Below are positions 1-8,833 of a stretch of 64,000 nucleotides of DNA, one piece after another (positions within the stretch are counted from its first letter, which is position 1; every line of letters starts with the position of its first letter). The notes below the pieces were generated by a model that made no database searches, was not told the origin of the DNA, and saw only the letters and a list, made by a program, of their open reading frames with translations. Origin of the DNA: Actinomadura mexicana (GTDB taxonomy: Bacteria > Actinomycetota > Actinomycetes > Streptosporangiales > Streptosporangiaceae); the NCBI RefSeq assembly GCF_900188105.1, contig NZ_FZNP01000004.1, positions 248,001-312,000 on the forward strand. The letters are read 5' to 3'. Position numbers and translations under genes: made by a program.

Positions 1-369
1 CGGAATGTCGATGACCGCGAGCCTGTCGACACGTTGGTCGCGTTTCGCCAGATCCAGAGCGATCAGCCCGCCCCAGGAGAAGCCGACGACCCGGACCCGC
101 CGGAGGCCGAGCCGGTCGATGACCGCGGCGAGCTGCTCGGCCTGGGCGGCGGACGAGTAGTCCCGGTTCTCGATCCATGAGCTGTCCCCGTAGCCGAGCA
201 GGTCGGCCGACGCCCACCCGAGCGGGCGCGGCAACGCGTCGATCGTCGCCTCGAACGTCCACGCGGAGCCGCCCGCGCCGTGGAGGAAGAGCGTGTCGAT
301 CGGACCGTCGCCGTGCAGGAGGTGGGTCCGGCGGTCACCGACCGAGACGTAGCTGTGGTTCACCCGCAT
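1..369 (-). CDS. alpha/beta hydrolase, 3' end cut by window edge
   Basis: Only the N-terminal 123 codons are present; the gene runs off the left edge. The protein starts MRVNHSYVSVGDRR, has the oxyanion-hole motif LFLHGAGGSAWTF near residue 27 and the nucleophile elbow GFSWGG near residue 96, so it is a serine alpha/beta-hydrolase-fold enzyme. The ATG at 369 is preceded by AGGGAG. It is the last visible gene of the minus-strand operon with the P450 and its reductase, about 50 bp downstream of the reductase. Ester, lactone or C-C bond hydrolysis are all possible; the substrate cannot be told. Confidence 0.8.
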   Translation of the reverse strand, partial: MRVNHSYVSVGDRRTHLLHGDGPIDTLFLHGAGGSAWTFEATIDALPRPLGWASADLLGYGDSSWIENRDYSSAAQAEQLAAVIDRLGLRRVRVVGFSWGGLIALDLAKRDQRVDRLAVIDIP

Positions 370-418
370 CGCATTCTCCCTTGGGGACCCGTCTGACGGG
401 CCTGAACGGGGTCACAGG

Positions 419-1426
419 TCACAGGTCCAGCACCAGCCGCGGCCCGGCGGCACGGGAAACGCAGATCATCATCCGGTCTCCGGCCGCCCGCTGCTCGTCG
501 GTCAGGTAGGCGTCGCGGTGGTCGACCGCCCCGTCCAGCACCGCGGTCTCGCACGTGCCGCAGGTTCCCTCCGAGCACGAGTACATGACCCCGACCCCGG
601 CCTCCTCGGCGACGTCGACGATCCTCTCGCCGGGTCCGACGACCAGCGTGACGCCGCTCAGCTCGCAGACGACCTCGAACGGGGCGGCCCTCGCGGGTTC
701 CGCGGGTGCCCGGTTGCGGAACCGCTCGATGCGGAGGGTGTCCCGCGGCCATCGCTCGGCGCGCCGCGTCACCGCCTCCAGCAGCCCCTCGGGGCCGCAG
801 CAGTAGACGAGCGTGCCGTCCGCCGGGGTATCCAGGATCGCGTCCAGGTCGAGCAGGCCGCAGACGTCCTGCGGGATCAGCGTCACGCGGTCGCCAAAGC
901 CCGCCAGCTCGTCCAGGAACGCCATCGAATCCCGGGATCCCCCGCCGTAGTAGAGGTGCCAGGCCGCTCCCCGCCGCTCCGCCTCGGCCAGCATCGGCAG
1001 GATCGGGGTGACGCCGATCCCTCCGGCGACGAAGACGTACCGCTGCGCCGTGTCGAGGGGGAAGTTGTTCCGCGGGCCGCGGACTCGTACCTCGTCGCCG
1101 GCCTGGAGGACGTCATGGACGTAGGCGGATCCGCCCCGGCTGTCGGTCTCCCTCAGGACGCCGATCCGCCACACCGTGTTCCGGCGCGGATCACCGCACA
1201 GGGAGTACTGCCGGATCAGGCCGTTCCCGAGCACGAGGTCGACATGGGCGCCGGGAGACCAGGCGGGCAGCGCCCGCCCGTTGGGCGCCGTGAGTTCGAG
1301 GACGACCACGCCGCGTGCGACGGCGACCTTGCCGACGACGCGGAGGCGCAGTTCGGCCTCGCCGGTTCCCGCGGCGGGCTCGCGGTCGCGCGAGGCCGCG
1401 GAACTCGTGATCACACTCGCGGTCAC
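419..1426 (-). CDS. PDR/VanB-family flavin oxidoreductase with C-terminal 2Fe-2S ferredoxin domain
   Basis: Electron-transfer reductase of 335 aa. Domain order is flavin-binding barrel (RQYSL at 72-76), NAD(P)H-binding domain (GGIGVTP at 135-141) and plant-type ferredoxin with cluster cysteines at 284, 289, 292 and 322. This is the phthalate dioxygenase reductase layout, which moves electrons from NADH through flavin and Fe-S to an oxygenase. The GTG start at 1426 overlaps the P450 stop by GTGA, so the two are translationally coupled and the P450 is the likely partner. The same domain order is fused to the P450 in class VII enzymes such as P450RhF; here the parts are separate polypeptides. 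Confidence 0.9.
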   Translation of the reverse strand: MTASVITSSAASRDREPAAGTGEAELRLRVVGKVAVARGVVVLELTAPNGRALPAWSPGAHVDLVLGNGLIRQYSLCGDPRRNTVWRIGVLRETDSRGGSAYVHDVLQAGDEVRVRGPRNNFPLDTAQRYVFVAGGIGVTPILPMLAEAERRGAAWHLYYGGGSRDSMAFLDELAGFGDRVTLIPQDVCGLLDLDAILDTPADGTLVYCCGPEGLLEAVTRRAERWPRDTLRIERFRNRAPAEPARAAPFEVVCELSGVTLVVGPGERIVDVAEEAGVGVMYSCSEGTCGTCETAVLDGAVDHRDAYLTDEQRAAGDRMMICVSRAAGPRLVLDL

Positions 1427-2667
1427 GCCGCCTCCGCGTCCCAGACGAGCGTCAGCTTCTTGAAGCCCCTCGCGAAGAAGATGGTGTCCCGGACGGCGGC
1501 GTCCGCACCGTGGGCCAGGCGCAGACCGGGAAGGCGCTCGAGGAGCCGGGGAATGGCGATCTTCAACTGGAGCCTGGCGAGCGGCGCGCCGAGGCAGGCG
1601 TGCACGCCTTTCCCGAAGGCCAGGTGGGTGGTCGCCGAGTCTCGCGTGACGTCGAAGGCGTCGGGATCGGGGAACACGCTCTGGTCCCGGTTTCCCGAGC
1701 CCCAGTGCACCATGACCCGCGCTCCGGCCGGAAGGGCGACGCCGCCCAGCACGGTGTCCTCGCGGACGGTGCGGAACAGCCCCTGCGCCGGCGACTCGAA
1801 CCGGAGGATCTCCTCGACCATCGTCGGGATCAGGTCAGGGTCACGGCGAACCGCCTCCAGTTGCTCCGGAGCGGCCAGCAAGGTCGTGAGACCGTTGCCG
1901 ATGGCCCGGGTCACGGTGACGTGACCGGCGATGATGAGGTTCATCGGGACCCGCATCGCCTCCACCGTCGTGAGCGGCTCGCGGCCGGCGATGCGGGCGG
2001 TGAGGAGTTCGGCCATCAGGTCCGAGCCGCCCTCGCGCTCCCTCCGGCGCAGCTCCTCCATGAAGTAGCGCTGCATGGAGACGACGTCCGAGGCGCAGGC
2101 CATCAGCTCCTCCGGCGGGTCGGTCGCCTGCATCAGCCGCAGCCAGCTGTAGCTCCAGCGGTGGAGCAGCGGGACGTCCTTTCTGGGGACGCCGAGGATG
2201 TCGGCGATGGCGGCCAGCGGCAGGTGCCACGCGAACCGCTCGATGATGTCGGCCCGCCCCTCGGCCGCGAAGCCGTCGATGAGCTCGTCGGTCATCCGCC
2301 GGACCGGGCCCTCCATCTCCTGGATGCGCCGGGGGGTGAACGCCTTCGAGACCAGCAACCTCAGGCGGCGGTGCACGTCTCCGTCGCTGTCGGTCAGGGT
2401 CGGCGACAGCGGCCATCCCTCCGCGAGGACCGCGAGCGCCGGAGCGGGAAGGGGCCGTACCGATGCCCGCACCGCGTTCTCGGAGGAGAACGTCTTGGTG
2501 TCCCTGACGACCGCCAGCACATCCTCATGCCGGGTGACGATCCACAGGTCGTGCTCCTGCGCGTAGAACACCGGGCACTCGGCGCGCATCCGGGAATAAA
2601 GGGGGTAGGGGTCAGCCAATTGCTCGGGCGAGAGCGGATCGAAGTGGACCGGGCACTCATTTATCAC
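1423..2667 (-). CDS. cytochrome P450
   Basis: P450 of 414 aa. It has the K-helix ExxR (E286-R289) and the haem-ligand loop FGKGVHACLG with Cys358. In the I-helix the usual (A/G)Gx(D/E)T reads AGHVT at 247-251, so the proton-delivery acid is valine, which is atypical. The start is placed at GTG 2667 because GGAGGT precedes it; the open frame continues 22 codons upstream without a good RBS. A soluble bacterial P450 that probably hydroxylates or dealkylates the compound imported by the ABC system upstream and is reduced by the overlapping PDR-type protein. Substrate unknown. Confidence 0.92.
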   Translation of the reverse strand: MINECPVHFDPLSPEQLADPYPLYSRMRAECPVFYAQEHDLWIVTRHEDVLAVVRDTKTFSSENAVRASVRPLPAPALAVLAEGWPLSPTLTDSDGDVHRRLRLLVSKAFTPRRIQEMEGPVRRMTDELIDGFAAEGRADIIERFAWHLPLAAIADILGVPRKDVPLLHRWSYSWLRLMQATDPPEELMACASDVVSMQRYFMEELRRREREGGSDLMAELLTARIAGREPLTTVEAMRVPMNLIIAGHVTVTRAIGNGLTTLLAAPEQLEAVRRDPDLIPTMVEEILRFESPAQGLFRTVREDTVLGGVALPAGARVMVHWGSGNRDQSVFPDPDAFDVTRDSATTHLAFGKGVHACLGAPLARLQLKIAIPRLLERLPGLRLAHGADAAVRDTIFFARGFKKLTLVWDAEAA

Positions 2668-2897
2668 TGGACACCTCCGGGTCGCGATTGAAGAAGAATT
2701 CGTGCGGGATGTTCGATACGAACATAAACGCACTTCTCCTCAGCGTATGCATTGATCCCGTCACGCGGAAACAATCATCAGCGATACCGGCCATTGACCT
2801 CGATGATGATCCTGGGAGTGAAGACCATCGACGGCATGCGAGCAGTTCAGGCCACCGCAACGGATCCCGGCGCCATATGCGCGGCGGACCGGGCCGC
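2668..2897. other. intergenic gap inside the ABC-P450 operon
   Basis: 230 bp between the permease and the P450 on the same strand. I see no gene. It is AT-richer near 2700-2800 and could hold a second promoter for the P450. One GGATCC at 2862 lacks the flanking AT arms of the regulatory sites found further right. Confidence 0.4.
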
Positions 2898-3950
2898 CTA
2901 GCCGCGCGCCTGCCCGAGCGACGCCGCGGCGCGCCTGCGCCGTTGCGCGCTGAACTGCGCTATCGCCACCGCGATCAGGAGAGCGCAGCCGTTGAAGAAC
3001 TGCTCGATGTAGAACGCGGCTCCGAGTTGCTGCAACCCGGTTATCCCGGTCGCCAGGAAATATACGGCGATCAGCGTTCCCCAGGCGTTGAACCGGCCTG
3101 GGCGAAGTACCGCCGCGCCGAGGAAGACACCGGCGAACGCCGGAAGCAGGAACTGCCCGCCGACCTCCGGACTCGCGGCGCCGAGGATCATCACCTGCAG
3201 TATCCCGGCGAACCCCGAAATGACACCGGCGATGGCGAAGGACGTGATCGTCATCCGCCGGACGTTGATTCCGGAAAGCAGCGAGGCGCGGGGATTGCCG
3301 CCCACGGCGAACGCCCGCCGCCCCCAGCGGGTGTACTCCAGCAGTGCCCACAACGCCAGGACGATGACGAGGACGTACACGAACGGCAACGGGATCCCGG
3401 CCGCGCTCGACCGGCCGGCGTCGGTGAAGGCTCCGGGAAACGCCCCGATGATCTGGCCGCCGCCCGTGTACAACTGCGTCAGCCCCACGGCGAGCGTTCC
3501 GGTGGCGAGGGTCGTGACGAACGCGTTGATCCGGACGACGGCCACGAGCAGGCCGTTGGCCACGCCGAAGACGCCGCCCACCACCAGGACGACCAGCAGC
3601 GAGAGCCAGGCCGGCAGCCCCTGCTTCACGATGAGCCCCGCGCACAGCGCCTGCGCGAGCCCGAACTGGGAGGCCACGGACAGGTCGAACTGACCGACCA
3701 CCAGCGGCACCAGGGCGGCCAGCGCGAGGATGGCGACGACGGCCTTCGTCGAGGCGATGGTCTGCGCCGTCAGCGGCCGCAGGAACACGTCGGTGTTGAG
3801 GACCGCGAAGACGACGATGAGAAGCGCCCAGACGACGAGCAACCCGTACCGCGCGCCCATCCTGGCCACGAGGTCGCGGGAGCCCCCCTGCGCGCCGCCC
3901 GCCGGTCCGGACGGCGCGTCCTGCTTCGCCGTGGCCCTTGAGGTGGTCAT
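2898..3950 (-). CDS. ribose-type ABC transporter permease
   Basis: Membrane permease of 350 aa, BPD_transp_2/RbsC family (CUT2 sugar importers), with about ten hydrophobic segments. The family motif is visible as VGQFDLSVASQFGLA, and the cytoplasmic loop reads AVGGNPRASLLSGINV, matching the RbsC pattern of (V)GGNxxAAxLSGI. An N-terminal extension of about 30 residues rich in Gly, Ala and Arg precedes the first segment. The start overlaps the ATPase stop by 4 bp. It forms the channel with the two neighbours; the cargo may be a small cyclic compound rather than ribose, judged by the P450 in the operon. Confidence 0.92.
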   Translation of the reverse strand: MTTSRATAKQDAPSGPAGGAQGGSRDLVARMGARYGLLVVWALLIVVFAVLNTDVFLRPLTAQTIASTKAVVAILALAALVPLVVGQFDLSVASQFGLAQALCAGLIVKQGLPAWLSLLVVLVVGGVFGVANGLLVAVVRINAFVTTLATGTLAVGLTQLYTGGGQIIGAFPGAFTDAGRSSAAGIPLPFVYVLVIVLALWALLEYTRWGRRAFAVGGNPRASLLSGINVRRMTITSFAIAGVISGFAGILQVMILGAASPEVGGQFLLPAFAGVFLGAAVLRPGRFNAWGTLIAVYFLATGITGLQQLGAAFYIEQFFNGCALLIAVAIAQFSAQRRRRAAASLGQARG

Positions 3951-5452
3951 GCGACCTCCCGCGCTCGGTAGCTCTCTGTGATCAGACGCTGTTCGGTGAG
4001 GTCGGCGCCGCTCAGCACGGCGCCGACCCGGCCGTCGCGCATGACGACGGCGCGGTGCGCCTCGGACACGACCTCGGAGAAATCCGTCGAGGCGAGCACC
4101 ACCGGCACTCCCGTGTCCGCCGTCTGGCGGATGAGGCGGTGGATCGCCACCCGGGCCCCGATGTCCACGCCGACGGTCGGATCGTCGAGCACGAGCAGCC
4201 CGGGGGTGCCCGAAAGGGCCCGGCCGATCGCGACCTTCTGCTGGTTGCCGCCGCTCAGCGTGACCACCGGCAACTCGGACGCCTGGGGCGGCCGGACGTC
4301 GTAGCGGGCGATCAGGTCGTCCGCTGCCCGCCGCTCACGACGCGGACGCAGGAACCGTCCGCCGTGGCAGTAGTGCGCCAGGAAGAGGTTCTCCCGGACG
4401 CACAGGTCGGGCGCGATGCCCTCCTGCCGGTCGCCCGCCACGTAGCGGCTGCCCCGGCCCGCGGCGCCCACGGGGTCGCCGAGGGGGAACCGCCGCCCGC
4501 GCAGCGACGCCGTCCCCTCCTGCGGGCGCTGAGCCCCGGCGAGGCAGCGCACCACCTCGTGAGCACCCGAGCCGACCAGCCCGGTGAACGCGACGACCTC
4601 GCCCGCGTTGACCGTGAAGTTCAGGGTGGCGTGGTGGGGGGTGGCGCGCAGATCCTCGACCCGCAGCACCGGCGTGCCCGCTGACGCGTGCGACTCACCG
4701 CTGCGGGGCGCCAGCGCGGCGACGTACCGGCCGACGAGCCATTCGACCAGTTGGTCGTGCGTCACATCGGCCGGACGCGCGGATGCGATGCGCCGCCCGT
4801 CCCGCAGCACCGTGACGGCGTCCGCCATGTCGAACACCTCCCCCAGCCGGTGCGTCACGAAGAGGAAGGCCGTGCCCTGCCGGCATGCCTGGTGGAGCAG
4901 ATCCTTCAGCCGTGCGACCTCGGGTGTGGGAAGGCTGGCGGTCACCTCGTCGAGCACGATGAGGTGCGCCTCGGCCGAGAAGGCCCGCGCGACCGCCACC
5001 ATCACCTTCTCGGCCTGTGCGAGGTCGCCGACGCGCCGGCGCGGATCGATGTCCACGCCCAACCGGCCGAGCACCTCGCGGACTCGGCGCCGCGAGGCTC
5101 CGAAGCGGATGAGTCCGCCCCGGGAACTGAAGTCCGACGTGAGGCAGATGTTCTCAGTGACGTCCAGATCGTCGACGAGGCCGAGGTCCTGGTGCACGAA
5201 CCGCATCCTGGCGGCCGCCGCATCGGCGAGGCGGTGCCGCGGCCGCAGCGGCCTGCCCGCCACGGTCACCTGGCCCGCGTCCGCCGTATGGACTCCCGCG
5301 AGGATCTTGATGAGCGTGGATTTGCCGGCCCCGTTCTCACCCAGCAGGGCGTGGATCTCACCCGGGGCGATCCGCATGTCCACGCCGCTCAGGACCGTCT
5401 GGCCGAGGAACGACTTGGCCAGGCCGTCGACGCGCAGGGCCGGTTCAGTCAT
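3947..5452 (-). CDS. ribose/monosaccharide-type ABC transporter double ATPase
   Basis: 501 aa with two ABC domains in tandem, as in RbsA/MglA. The first half has a full Walker A (GENGAGKST, about 38-46), Walker B LIVLDEVTA and a weak signature (LAQAEK). The second half has a degenerate Walker A (GLVGSGAHE) but a full signature LSGGNQQKV and Walker B LLVLDDPTVG. This asymmetry is normal in the family. It powers the permease encoded next, overlapping it by 4 bp and the binding protein upstream by 8 bp. Confidence 0.93.
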   Translation of the reverse strand: MTEPALRVDGLAKSFLGQTVLSGVDMRIAPGEIHALLGENGAGKSTLIKILAGVHTADAGQVTVAGRPLRPRHRLADAAAARMRFVHQDLGLVDDLDVTENICLTSDFSSRGGLIRFGASRRRVREVLGRLGVDIDPRRRVGDLAQAEKVMVAVARAFSAEAHLIVLDEVTASLPTPEVARLKDLLHQACRQGTAFLFVTHRLGEVFDMADAVTVLRDGRRIASARPADVTHDQLVEWLVGRYVAALAPRSGESHASAGTPVLRVEDLRATPHHATLNFTVNAGEVVAFTGLVGSGAHEVVRCLAGAQRPQEGTASLRGRRFPLGDPVGAAGRGSRYVAGDRQEGIAPDLCVRENLFLAHYCHGGRFLRPRRERRAADDLIARYDVRPPQASELPVVTLSGGNQQKVAIGRALSGTPGLLVLDDPTVGVDIGARVAIHRLIRQTADTGVPVVLASTDFSEVVSEAHRAVVMRDGRVGAVLSGADLTEQRLITESYRAREVA

Positions 5453-6560
5453 TCGCAGCCGTGCCCTTCGTCCAGCGCTCGGTGAGGTGCTTCCTGAAGT
5501 CGGCCTCGGTCTCCCACAGCTCGGCCGGCATGGTGCCCTTGGTGAACAGGCGGCTGGGCAGGACGTAGTCCCGTCCCGGCTCGCCGCTCAGCGCCCTGAT
5601 GAGCAGGTCGGCGGCCAGCCAGCCCTGGAGGGAGTAGCTCTCGACGATGTCCATCGCCTGGACGCCGGTCCGCACGAGCCGGTAGTTCGGGCTGTTGCCG
5701 TCGTAGCCGACGAGCTTGACGGCGCCGGCCCGGCCCGCCATCTGGATGCCCTGGGAGGCGAACAGCGAGTGGTTGTCCGTGGCGCCCACGACGTAGTCGG
5801 CGTCGGGGTGCTTCTGCAGCGCGGCGGTGATCGCGCCTGGCAGCCGGGTCGAAAGCGTCGCGAGCGTCGAGTTGACGGTCGCCACCACCTCGCACCCGCC
5901 GCACTTCTTCAGCTGGGAGTTGAACGCGGTGCTGCGTTGGCCGAGTTCGACGAACTCCGCGTCGACGACCTCGATGACCTTGGCCTTGCCCTTGGAGTCG
6001 GCGATGATCCAGTTGGCCGCGAGCGTGCCCTGGGCGGGATGGTCGGGCCTGACGTGCCCGTAGATCCCATCACCCGCGACGACCGGCTGGAACATCGTCA
6101 CCACGGGGATGTCGGCGGCCTTGGCCTTGGCGAGGGCGTCCTTCACCAGTGCCGGCGCCACCGCCGACAGGACGATCGCGTCGGCCTTGGTCGTGATCGC
6201 GTTGAGGATCGCCGAGTTCCACACCGCCGGATCGCCCTTGCCGTCGATGACCTTGACCTCCCAGCCGAACTGGCGGGTCGCCTCCCCGACGGCCTGGGCG
6301 GACAGCGGGCAGCCGTCCCCCTCGTTCGTGCACGTGACGGCGACGATGCGCTTGTTCCGCGGGGCCTTGGAAGACCTGTCCGGAAGAGTCAGCGAGGTCA
6401 CCGGCGCGGACCCGGCGGTGACCGCCTTCACGGCCTCAGGGACGATCGCGCTGCCGGCATCGCCAAGCGGTGCTCCGGATCCCGATCCCTCACTGGACGC
6501 ACAGCCGCCGAGTGCCAGGGCTCCGGCGAGAAGCACCGCCGCCCCTTTCCATCGATACAT
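5445..6560 (-). CDS. ribose-type ABC transporter substrate-binding lipoprotein
   Basis: 371 aa extracellular solute-binding protein, periplasmic-binding-protein type 1 fold (RbsB-like). The signal peptide ends in a lipobox LALGGC with the lipidated Cys at 20. Body motifs such as ADAIVLSAVAP and KLVGYDGNSPNYRLV fit the family. First gene of the importer and P450 operon, whose promoter must lie in 6561-6982. Ligand unknown; co-transcription with a P450 suggests something other than a plain pentose. Confidence 0.9.
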   Translation of the reverse strand: MYRWKGAAVLLAGALALGGCASSEGSGSGAPLGDAGSAIVPEAVKAVTAGSAPVTSLTLPDRSSKAPRNKRIVAVTCTNEGDGCPLSAQAVGEATRQFGWEVKVIDGKGDPAVWNSAILNAITTKADAIVLSAVAPALVKDALAKAKAADIPVVTMFQPVVAGDGIYGHVRPDHPAQGTLAANWIIADSKGKAKVIEVVDAEFVELGQRSTAFNSQLKKCGGCEVVATVNSTLATLSTRLPGAITAALQKHPDADYVVGATDNHSLFASQGIQMAGRAGAVKLVGYDGNSPNYRLVRTGVQAMDIVESYSLQGWLAADLLIRALSGEPGRDYVLPSRLFTKGTMPAELWETEADFRKHLTERWTKGTAAND

Positions 6561-6982
6561 TTCGAGCCTCCTAGGTCACCACGCAGCGAATCGGATGGTC
6601 GAGCACCTCTGGACGGGGAGCGTCCGGCTCGACGGCTACTCGAGTCCGGCCGTGACGGCCGGAGGAAATGGAGGGGAGCCCGTCAGGAAGAGGGTCCGGC
6701 GTGGGACGGGCGTTCGGCACGCCGGGCGCCACCCACCGAACGAAGTGGTCAGCGAACCATCCTGGGGGCCGGGTCGCGTCAGCCCGGATATGGTGTGCGG
6801 GCATTAGATGATCGAATGATCCGGGATGCCCGCTCTCCGTTCTTCTAGTTCGCTACGGACTCTAAGGCCGACAGATCAGCGGCGGAAGCGCGTGCTGTCG
6901 ATACACATCATCACTCTCGTTGATACCGGGGAGCCGTTTCCGGGGGCCGCCGGCGAGGTTCGCGCGACCCCGGTGCCGGGGG
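6561..6982. promoter_or_regulatory. promoter region of the ABC-P450 operon and 3' flank of the LysR gene
   Basis: 422 bp without a convincing gene. It must hold the promoter for the transporter operon. The stretch 6800-6920 is AT-richer. I could not fix -35/-10 boxes or a clear LysR box here. Open frames over it are antisense noise. Confidence 0.45.
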
Positions 6983-7885
6983 TCACAGGCTCCGCGCGAG
7001 TTCGACGATCCGGCCCCGCAGCCATCGGTGGGCCGGGTCCTCCGTTCGACGCGGGTTCCAGTAGAGCGTCTCGTGAATGGAGCGCAGGGGCAGCGGGCAG
7101 TCGACGATGCGGAGCCGTGCCACGTCGGCGAGCTGCTTCGCGAGCCGCTCCAACGCGAAGCTCGCCAGCCGGGTGCCGCCGACCAGGAACGAGGCGACCA
7201 CGAACTCCTGGGCGGTGACGTCGACCTGCAGGCGCAGCCCCAGCGCATCAAGCTCCGAGTCGACGATCGACAGGATGCCCGCGCTGTAGGCGACGAACCG
7301 CAGGGAGGCGAGCTGCTCGACCGTCACCGTCTCCCCCACATCGGGATTGTCCCGGTCGACGATCAGTACGTAACGATCGGTGAACAGCGGCTCGTACGGA
7401 AAGGCGACCCTGCCCCGGGACAGCTCGGTCGGGATGATGACCATGTCGGCATGCCCCCGGCGCAGCCGGTCGGCGAAGTCCGGCTCGAACGAGCGGACTC
7501 CGATACGGACGTGCGGCGCCTCTTCCGCGATCGCGGCCAGCAGCGGGCGCAGGAGCACCATGGTGACGTAGTCCGCCGCCATGATGGTGAACGCCGCGTG
7601 GTCCGTCCGCGGATCGAAGTCCGGGGAGCGCACGAAGACCGCCTCCGCCGCGGAGAGCGCCTCCCGCACCGGATCGACCAATGTCTCGGCCAGCGGCGTC
7701 CGCACCAGGTTTCGCCCCTGCCTGATCAACAACTGGTCGTCGAAATGCCTCCGCAGTCTGGCCAGTGACGCGCTCATCGCGGGCTGGCCGACGGAGGTGC
7801 GTTCGGCCGCCCGCGTGACGTTGCATTCACTGAGCAACGCGTCCAGGGCGACGAGAAGGTTGAGATCGATGCTCGCGAGCCCCAC
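6983..7885 (-). CDS. LysR-family transcriptional regulator (NodD-like)
   Basis: Regulator of about 300 aa. The N-terminal winged helix begins IDLNLLVALDALL and carries the helix-turn-helix VTRAAERTSVGQPAMSASLA; the rest is the type 2 periplasmic-binding effector domain. I place the start at GTG 7885, which has GGGGGG 5-6 nt upstream and fits the family; ATGs at 7906 and 7924 are possible but lack a ribosome binding site. It is divergent from the SDR at 8002, the classic LysR position, so it probably controls the plus-strand catabolic operon and perhaps the importer downstream of it. Confidence 0.9.
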   Translation of the reverse strand: MGLASIDLNLLVALDALLSECNVTRAAERTSVGQPAMSASLARLRRHFDDQLLIRQGRNLVRTPLAETLVDPVREALSAAEAVFVRSPDFDPRTDHAAFTIMAADYVTMVLLRPLLAAIAEEAPHVRIGVRSFEPDFADRLRRGHADMVIIPTELSRGRVAFPYEPLFTDRYVLIVDRDNPDVGETVTVEQLASLRFVAYSAGILSIVDSELDALGLRLQVDVTAQEFVVASFLVGGTRLASFALERLAKQLADVARLRIVDCPLPLRSIHETLYWNPRRTEDPAHRWLRGRIVELARSL

Positions 7886-8001
7886 GGCGCCCCCCAGCGA
7901 GACCATCGGTCGGATCGATGACATCCATCGATATCAATCGTTTCTGATCCACCAACGCTACCAGTACGTTCATCGCCAAGACCTGGCGAAAGGACGGCCG
8001 G
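7886..8001. promoter_or_regulatory. divergent promoter region, probable LysR binding site
   Basis: Short spacer between the LysR gene and the catabolic operon. It contains repeated, partly dyad ATCGAT/GATATC elements between about 7915 and 7945, a plausible T-N11-A LysR box. Inference from position and dyad symmetry only. Confidence 0.4.
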
Positions 8002-8763
8002 ATGGAGCACAGGCGAGAGAACGACGAAGTGGTCATCGTCACGGGCGGCGCCAAGGGCATCGGCCTGGCCTACTGCCAGGCGCTCGGCCGGGCCGGCTAC
8101 CGCGTGGCGGTCGCCGACATCACCGACCCCGGGCAGGTCGTAGCGCTGATCAATGACTCCGGCGGTGAGGCGATGGCCGTCGAGGTCGACGTCACCGACG
8201 AGGCGGCCACGTACCGGATGGCCGAGGAGGTCGCCGAAAGATGGGGCCGGATCGATGGGCTCGTCAATAACGCCGGATACTTCTCCTCCATCGAGAAGAC
8301 GTCGTTCGACCAATTGGACGTCGACGAGTGGGACCTGGTATTCCAGGTCAATGTCCGCGGTACCTGGCTATGCTGCCGCTCGGTTTTTCCCTATATGCGG
8401 GACCGCGGTTACGGAAAGATCATCAACACTTCGTCGATGACCGTTGCCACCGCCGTGCCCTACTTTCTTCATTATGTCGCCTCCAAATCCGCGATAGTGG
8501 GCCTCACCCGGGCGCTGGCGCGCGAGGCCGGGCCCCACGGAATCGCGGTGAACACGATCTCCCCGTGCTACGTGCCGCACGATCCGGCCTACACGTCCCG
8601 GCAGGACGCCGCCATGGGAGAAACGATCATCAGGGAGCGCTGCATCCAGCGCGAGATGACACAGGACGACCTGGTCGGCACGATGCTCTACCTCATCGGC
8701 CACGGCTCGGACTTCGTCACCGGCCAGAACCTCTACGTCAACGGCGGCCGGGCGTTCACCTGA
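8002..8763 (+). CDS. SDR-family NAD(P)-dependent oxidoreductase
   Basis: 253 aa classical short-chain dehydrogenase. It has TGGAKGIG (cofactor), NNAG, catalytic Ser in NTSSMTVAT, YVASK (Tyr/Lys pair) and the C-terminal GQNLYVNGG. The ATG follows AAAGGA by about 7 bases. First gene of the LysR-linked operon. It probably oxidises a hydroxyl produced on the pathway substrate. Residues near 190 (CYVPHDPAYTSRQD) differ from common SDRs, so the substrate pocket is probably specialised. Confidence 0.92.
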   Translation: MEHRRENDEVVIVTGGAKGIGLAYCQALGRAGYRVAVADITDPGQVVALINDSGGEAMAVEVDVTDEAATYRMAEEVAERWGRIDGLVNNAGYFSSIEKTSFDQLDVDEWDLVFQVNVRGTWLCCRSVFPYMRDRGYGKIINTSSMTVATAVPYFLHYVASKSAIVGLTRALAREAGPHGIAVNTISPCYVPHDPAYTSRQDAAMGETIIRERCIQREMTQDDLVGTMLYLIGHGSDFVTGQNLYVNGGRAFT

Positions 8764-8833
8764 GAGTCCGGTCGCACACTTCAGGGCGCAGCGTCTCGAC
8801 GGCGCCCCATCGCAGACATCCGCAGGGGGGACC

